Assembly: GCA_913049525.1 (NCBI GenBank)
Contig: CAJWYZ010000012.1
Span: 1-17,435 of the forward strand
DNA: 17,435 bases
Origin: an uncultured Fidelibacterota bacterium
Lineage (GTDB): Bacteria > Fidelibacterota > Marinisomatia > SCGC-AAA003-L08 > D37C17
Direction: 5' to 3'
Below are positions 16,346-17,435 of the stretch, in pieces (position 1 is the stretch's first letter; every line of letters starts with the position of its first letter). The notes below the pieces were generated by a model. That model saw only the letters and a list, made by a program, of their open reading frames with translations. It did not search any database and was not told the origin of the DNA. Made by a program: the position numbers and the translations under genes.

Positions 16346-16849
16346 ATGTATGCATTAATTGAATTCGCGGGTAAACAGTTTAAGGTAGAAGAAGGTAGTT
16401 CTATCAAAGTTCCATACGTAGATGGAAAAGTTGGAAGTAAGGTTAATTTTGAAAAAATCATCTACATGGACGATGGAAAAAATAAGACGGTTGGCACTCC
16501 AATTGTGGCTGGCGTTAAAATAGATGGAGAAATTGTTTCCCATGGACGGGAACGAAAAGTGGTGGTATTCAAATTTAAGCGTCGTAAAGGCTATCAGAAA
16601 AAAAATACCCATAGGCAGGAATACAGTATATTAAAGGTTGGGAAAGTGGGTAAGGCTAAAAAAGTTGCTAAAAAAGAATCGGCAAAGCCTGTAGAATCTA
16701 AACCCGCAACCAAAAATGAAGCTGCTCCAAAGAAAGCTGCTACAAAAAAACCAGCTGTAAAAAAAGCAGCACCAAAGAAGAAAGCTGCTACAAAAAAACC
16801 TGCTGCAAAAAAAACAGCACCAGCAAAACCAAAAGAAACAAAGGAATAA
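16346..16849 (+). CDS. rplU: 50S ribosomal protein L21 with a lysine/alanine-rich C-terminal tail
   Basis: Large-subunit protein that binds 23S rRNA. Residues 1 to about 105 are a complete, standard L21 (YALIEFAGKQFKVEEGSSIK, VVVFKFKRRKGYQKKNTHRQ, EYSILKVG). Usual bacterial L21 is about 103 residues; this one continues for some 60 residues of Lys, Ala, Pro and Thr (KKAATKKPAVKKAAPK and similar), resembling the tails of histone H1-like proteins. The tail contains a 16-residue tandem duplication (separate entry) and would be disordered and very basic, probably adding contacts with rRNA; that is inference. ATG at 16346 with AGGA 11 nt upstream. It is followed 3 nt later by rpmA, whose ribosome-binding site lies in the last codons of the tail. 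Confidence 0.96.
   Translation: MYALIEFAGKQFKVEEGSSIKVPYVDGKVGSKVNFEKIIYMDDGKNKTVGTPIVAGVKIDGEIVSHGRERKVVVFKFKRRKGYQKKNTHRQEYSILKVGKVGKAKKVAKKESAKPVESKPATKNEAAPKKAATKKPAVKKAAPKKKAATKKPAAKKTAPAKPKETKE
16730..16825 (+). repeat. 48-bp tandem duplication inside the rplU tail
   Basis: Two adjacent in-frame copies, 16730-16777 and 16778-16825, both beginning AAGAAAGCTGCTACAAAAAA. They encode KKAATKKPAVKKAAPK and KKAATKKPAAKKTAPA, differing at three residues. The near-identity of the DNA implies recent duplication or ongoing slippage in this A-rich stretch. Confidence 0.85.
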
Positions 16850-16852
16850 GAA

Positions 16853-17110
16853 ATGGCACATAAAAAAGGTGTAGGAAGTTCAAAAAATGGAAGAGATAGT
16901 CATTCCAAACGACTAGGTGCTAAGCGTGCTGATGGTCAATTTGTTAATTCTGGTTGTATATTAGTTCGTCAACGTGGAACAAAGATTCATCCTGGCGATA
17001 ATGTAGGAAAGGGAGGAGATGATACGCTTTTTGCCATGGTTAACGGAGTTGTAAGATTTCAACGTAAGGGTCGAGATAAAAAACAAGTGAGTGTCATTCC
17101 TGAAGCCTAA
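16853..17110 (+). CDS. rpmA: 50S ribosomal protein L27
   Basis: Large-subunit protein whose flexible N-terminus reaches the peptidyl-transferase centre. The 85-residue product has the normal length and all hallmarks: [16 protein letters not shown] at the start, [34 protein letters not shown], and [13 protein letters not shown]. The N-terminus begins directly at AHKKG, without the cleavable extension found in Firmicutes. AGGA at 16842-16845, within the last rplU codons, is the ribosome-binding site, and the two genes are only 3 nt apart, so they are co-transcribed. A strong terminator follows 34 nt after the stop. The obg gene that often follows is not present here. Confidence 0.98.
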   Translation: MAHKKGVGSSKNGRDSHSKRLGAKRADGQFVNSGCILVRQRGTKIHPGDNVGKGGDDTLFAMVNGVVRFQRKGRDKKQVSVIPEA

Positions 17111-17144
17111 TTTTAATCCCCAAAATCCTTTAATTTATAATATG

Positions 17145-17171
17145 AAGCTCTCTCACTCAGGGAGCTTTTTT
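17145..17171 (+). terminator. Intrinsic terminator of the rng-rplU-rpmA group
   Basis: AAGCTCTCT pairs with AGGGAGCTT (9 bp, one G-T pair) around the loop CACTC, followed directly by a T run (the right arm's TT plus four more T). Its position 34 nt after rpmA is ideal. The downstream start codon at 17178 is only 6 bases past the T run. Confidence 0.9.
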
Positions 17172-17177
17172 GATAGA

Positions 17178-17435
17178 ATGATAATAAAAAAGTATATATT
17201 ATTTTCAATATTTCTACAATTTGCCAGTGCATTTACTATTTCAGGGACTGTGAAAGATGCAGCAACAGGCGAACCCTTACCCTATACCAATATCATGGTG
17301 CTAAATACCGATTCTGGAACTGCCACCGATATCAATGGTTATTATATTATCCCTAAAATTCCTACAGGAGAATTTACCATTCAGTTTATGATGATAGGGT
17401 TTGCAACTTTAGGTGAAAAAATTAAAATTTCTAAT
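17178..17435 (+). CDS. Outer-membrane protein with carboxypeptidase-D regulatory-like domain, N-terminus (probable TonB-dependent receptor)
   Basis: Partial: 86 residues are visible before the right edge. A signal peptide (KKYILFSIFLQFASA) is followed by FTISGTVKDAATGEPLPYTN, then GTATDINGYYIIPKIPTG and FTIQFMMIGF. This is the carboxypeptidase-D regulatory-like beta-sandwich (PF13715 type) that opens SusC/RagA-like and other TonB-dependent receptors in Bacteroidetes and relatives. The TonB plug and barrel would lie outside the window, so receptor identity is an inference; other surface or repeat proteins also begin this way. ATG at 17178 lies just after the rpmA terminator. The only ribosome-binding-like sequence, GGGAG, lies in that terminator's stem, 13 nt away. 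Confidence 0.75.
   Translation, partial: MIIKKYILFSIFLQFASAFTISGTVKDAATGEPLPYTNIMVLNTDSGTATDINGYYIIPKIPTGEFTIQFMMIGFATLGEKIKISN

Noticed and set aside
16631..16861. Cys/Phe-rich minus-strand frame opposite the rplU tail
   Set aside because: It is the reverse reading of the Lys/Ala codon repeats, a low-complexity artefact.
1..17435. CRISPR array, tRNA or rRNA genes, insertion sequences, prophage or toxin-antitoxin modules
   Set aside because: None was seen by eye: no spaced direct repeats, cloverleaf sequences, transposase motifs or terminal inverted repeats. Small structured RNAs could be missed without a covariance-model search.

Overview
The window is a low-GC bacterial chromosome segment from a Gram-negative, lipid A-making organism. 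A fused LpxC-FabZ enzyme, an outer-membrane protein opening with a carboxypeptidase-D regulatory-like domain, and general protein character suggest the Fibrobacteres-Chlorobi-Bacteroidetes superphylum or a neighbour such as Candidatus Marinimicrobia. This placement is inference from gene architecture only. I see no tRNA, rRNA, CRISPR array, insertion sequence or phage gene; this is core chromosome.

Layout. From base 1 to about 13,070 every gene is on the minus strand; from 13,201 to the end every gene is on the plus strand, with a divergent intergenic region at about 13,069-13,200. In transcription order the minus block is: a 7Fe-type ferredoxin; the Fe-S carrier ATPase Mrp; then a compact envelope cluster uppS, bamA, skp/ompH-like, lpxD, lpxC-fabZ, lpxA, an unrecognised exported protein, dxr, rseP; then a pentapeptide-repeat ion channel and an edge-truncated peptide-binding lipoprotein. 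The plus block is an MFS transporter, a 312-base spacer with a probable terminator, the rng-rplU-rpmA group closed by a clear terminator, and the 5' end of an outer-membrane receptor gene.

How the genes work together. dxr (isoprenoid precursors) and uppS (undecaprenyl diphosphate) feed the lipid carrier for wall and surface sugars. lpxA, lpxC and lpxD are the first lipid A steps, and FabZ supplies acyl-ACP for them. BamA and Skp build outer-membrane proteins, and RseP is the intramembrane protease of envelope stress signalling. Gaps between these genes are short, with overlaps at lpxD/lpxC and hypothetical/dxr.

The most unusual feature is initiation. Within the envelope cluster bamA, lpxD and lpxC-fabZ have UUG as the only usable start, while lpxA and uppS have no AUG, GUG or UUG codon between the upstream in-frame stop and conserved N-terminal residues. 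They most likely start at AUC (lpxA) and AUA or AUC (uppS), each behind a Shine-Dalgarno-like sequence. Other points worth attention are a lysine/alanine/proline tail on ribosomal protein L21 carrying a 48-bp tandem duplication, the pentapeptide-channel chimera, and the unassigned exported protein translationally coupled to dxr. I found no clear new defence, mobile or biosynthetic system.
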